Of a DNA stretch of 64,000 nt, positions 63,216 to 64,000 are shown piece after piece. Position 1 is the first letter of the stretch. Each line of letters opens with the position of its first letter. Origin of the DNA: Veillonella rogosae JCM 15642 (GTDB taxonomy: Bacteria; Bacillota; Negativicutes; Veillonellales; Veillonellaceae); contig NZ_PPCX01000002.1 of assembly GCF_002959775.1 (NCBI RefSeq), forward strand, positions 62,001 through 126,000. Reading direction: 5' to 3'. Both the position numbers and the translations under genes were made by a program. The notes under the pieces were generated by a model that was not told the DNA's origin, searched no databases, and saw nothing but the letters and a program-made list of their open reading frames with translations.

Positions 63216-63823
63216 AGAAACGTCGTATAGGTATCCTTGGTGGAACTTTTAACCCCATTCATCTAGGTCATCTAATGATTGCAGAGGTTGCTTGTGAAAG
63301 CTTTAATCTAGAAAAGGTTATATTTGTACCTGCTCGTATTCCACCGCATAAACAGCATGATGTGATAGATAGTCGTCATCGCTATGCTATGGCAGCTGCT
63401 GCTGTAGCAGATAATCCAAATTTTGAAATTTCCGATATAGAGATGCGAAGAGAAGGTCCATCGTACACTGTAGATACAATTCAACATTTCAAAATTATAT
63501 ATGGTCCAAATGTAGAATTTTATTTTATTGCTGGCACGGATACAATTCGGGCATTGCCGACTTGGAAATTTATAGAAGAATTATTAGATGAAGTTCATTT
63601 TATTGGTGCTACTAGACCAGATGGAACGAGTGTTATTGATGCTACATTAGATGAACTAGGGCCAAAGGCACATGAAAAGATTCATGTTATGGAAGTGCCT
63701 GAAATGAAATTATCTGCTACTTATTTACGGGATCGTTTACGTTCTGGCAAAACCGTTCGCTATATGTTGCCTAAATGTGTAGTAGATTATATAGAAAAAA
63801 ACCATATTTATGGGAAGGAATAA
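63209..63823 (+). CDS. nadD: Nicotinate-nucleotide adenylyltransferase
   Basis: The 204-residue enzyme makes nicotinate adenine dinucleotide in NAD synthesis. It has GGTFNPIHLGHL at 11-22, FVPARIPPHK and FIAGTDTIRALPTW; the usual SST-x-IR is LSATYLR. The ATG is inside the end of the small membrane ORF. yqeK follows after two bases. Confidence 0.95.
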   Translation: MVEKRRIGILGGTFNPIHLGHLMIAEVACESFNLEKVIFVPARIPPHKQHDVIDSRHRYAMAAAAVADNPNFEISDIEMRREGPSYTVDTIQHFKIIYGPNVEFYFIAGTDTIRALPTWKFIEELLDEVHFIGATRPDGTSVIDATLDELGPKAHEKIHVMEVPEMKLSATYLRDRLRSGKTVRYMLPKCVVDYIEKNHIYGKE

Positions 63824-63825
63824 AG

Positions 63826-64000
63826 GATGTTATCTTTTGATGAAATAGAACATAGAGTAAGCCAATGGATGGGTAAAAAACGCTTTAAGCATACTCTAGG
63901 TGTTGTTGAATCAGCCACTCAATTAGCTAAACTGTATAACGTCGATGTAGAGAAAGCGCGTTTAGCAGCATTACTACATGACTGTGCAAAGGAAATGCCA
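63826..64000 (+). CDS. yqeK: YqeK family HD hydrolase, 5' part
   Basis: A frame opens at an ATG at 63826 after AAAGG and runs to the window end (58 codons). RFKHTLGVVESATQLAKLY and LLHDCAKEMP match YqeK, which hydrolyses diadenosine tetraphosphate. The HD pair is in LLHD. nadD-yqeK-rsfS is the usual order, so the rest should follow outside the window. Confidence 0.88.

Noticed and set aside
1-64000. tRNA genes, prophage or insertion sequences
   Set aside because: No cloverleaf-like segment, integrase, transposase or phage structural gene was found on either strand.

Overview
The window looks like a chromosomal stretch of a Veillonella or a close relative in the Negativicutes, the diderm Firmicutes. 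It is AT-rich and strongly coding. It combines Gram-negative envelope genes (a complete ADP-heptose pathway for LPS inner core, two family-9 heptosyltransferases, an FtsEX/EnvC-like module) with Firmicute-type gene orders (rimP-nusA-ylxR-ylxQ-infB-rbfA-nrnA-truB-ribF; hpf-secA-prfB; obgE-yhbY-proB-proA-nadD-yqeK). No rRNA, tRNA, CRISPR array, insertion sequence or prophage was seen. Nearly all genes are on the + strand.

Layout. 1-0.6 kb: end of a membrane dipeptidase. 0.6-6.4 kb: gmhA, hldE, hldD, gmhB and two heptosyltransferases, which make ADP-L-glycero-D-manno-heptose and add it to LPS. 6.4-9.2 kb: a DEDDh exonuclease, an M18 aminopeptidase and an unknown small protein. 9.3-13.1 kb: an ABC importer with two paralogous lipoproteins. 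13.1-16.3 kb: rpsO, pnp, dut. 16.3-23.2 kb is the accessory-like part: a DUF2828/Ro60-like vWA protein behind a consensus promoter and a leader of about 360 nt, a NUDIX hydrolase, a type I toxin locus with a 33-residue holin-like toxin, deoB, a fragment of adenine deaminase, and a minus-strand kinase-phosphatase-RNA ligase. 23.3-28.5 kb: rpsT, polA, coaE, a lytic transglycosylase and an unknown protein. 28.8-36.7 kb: the nusA-infB operon. 36.7-40.3 kb: a chorismate mutase-shikimate kinase fusion, a RecD2-like helicase and comF. 40.3-44.1 kb: an HD-GYP protein, a structured non-coding RNA and a polar amino-acid importer. 44.6-49.5 kb: a cold-shock gene, hpf, secA and prfB with a programmed frameshift. 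49.5-55.1 kb: DUF2993, DUF5693, csaB and a split transketolase. 55.1-59.0 kb: ftsE, ftsX, an EnvC-like peptidase and a CtpA-type protease. 59.0-64 kb: obgE, yhbY, proB, proA, a small membrane ORF, nadD and the start of yqeK.

The observations most worth following are: (i) a three-domain RNA-repair enzyme (5' kinase, metallophosphatase, T4 Rnl1-type ligase) within 3 kb of a Ro60-like protein that has a long untranslated leader, together suggesting an RNA damage or quality-control system; (ii) the type I toxin-antitoxin locus between the NUDIX gene and deoB; (iii) a roughly 230-nt structured RNA between comF and hpf with its own promoter and terminator, a candidate raiA-motif RNA; (iv) a prfB recoding site that appears to use UAA instead of the usual UGA. 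All functional statements come from reading motifs and gene order; no database search or folding program was run.
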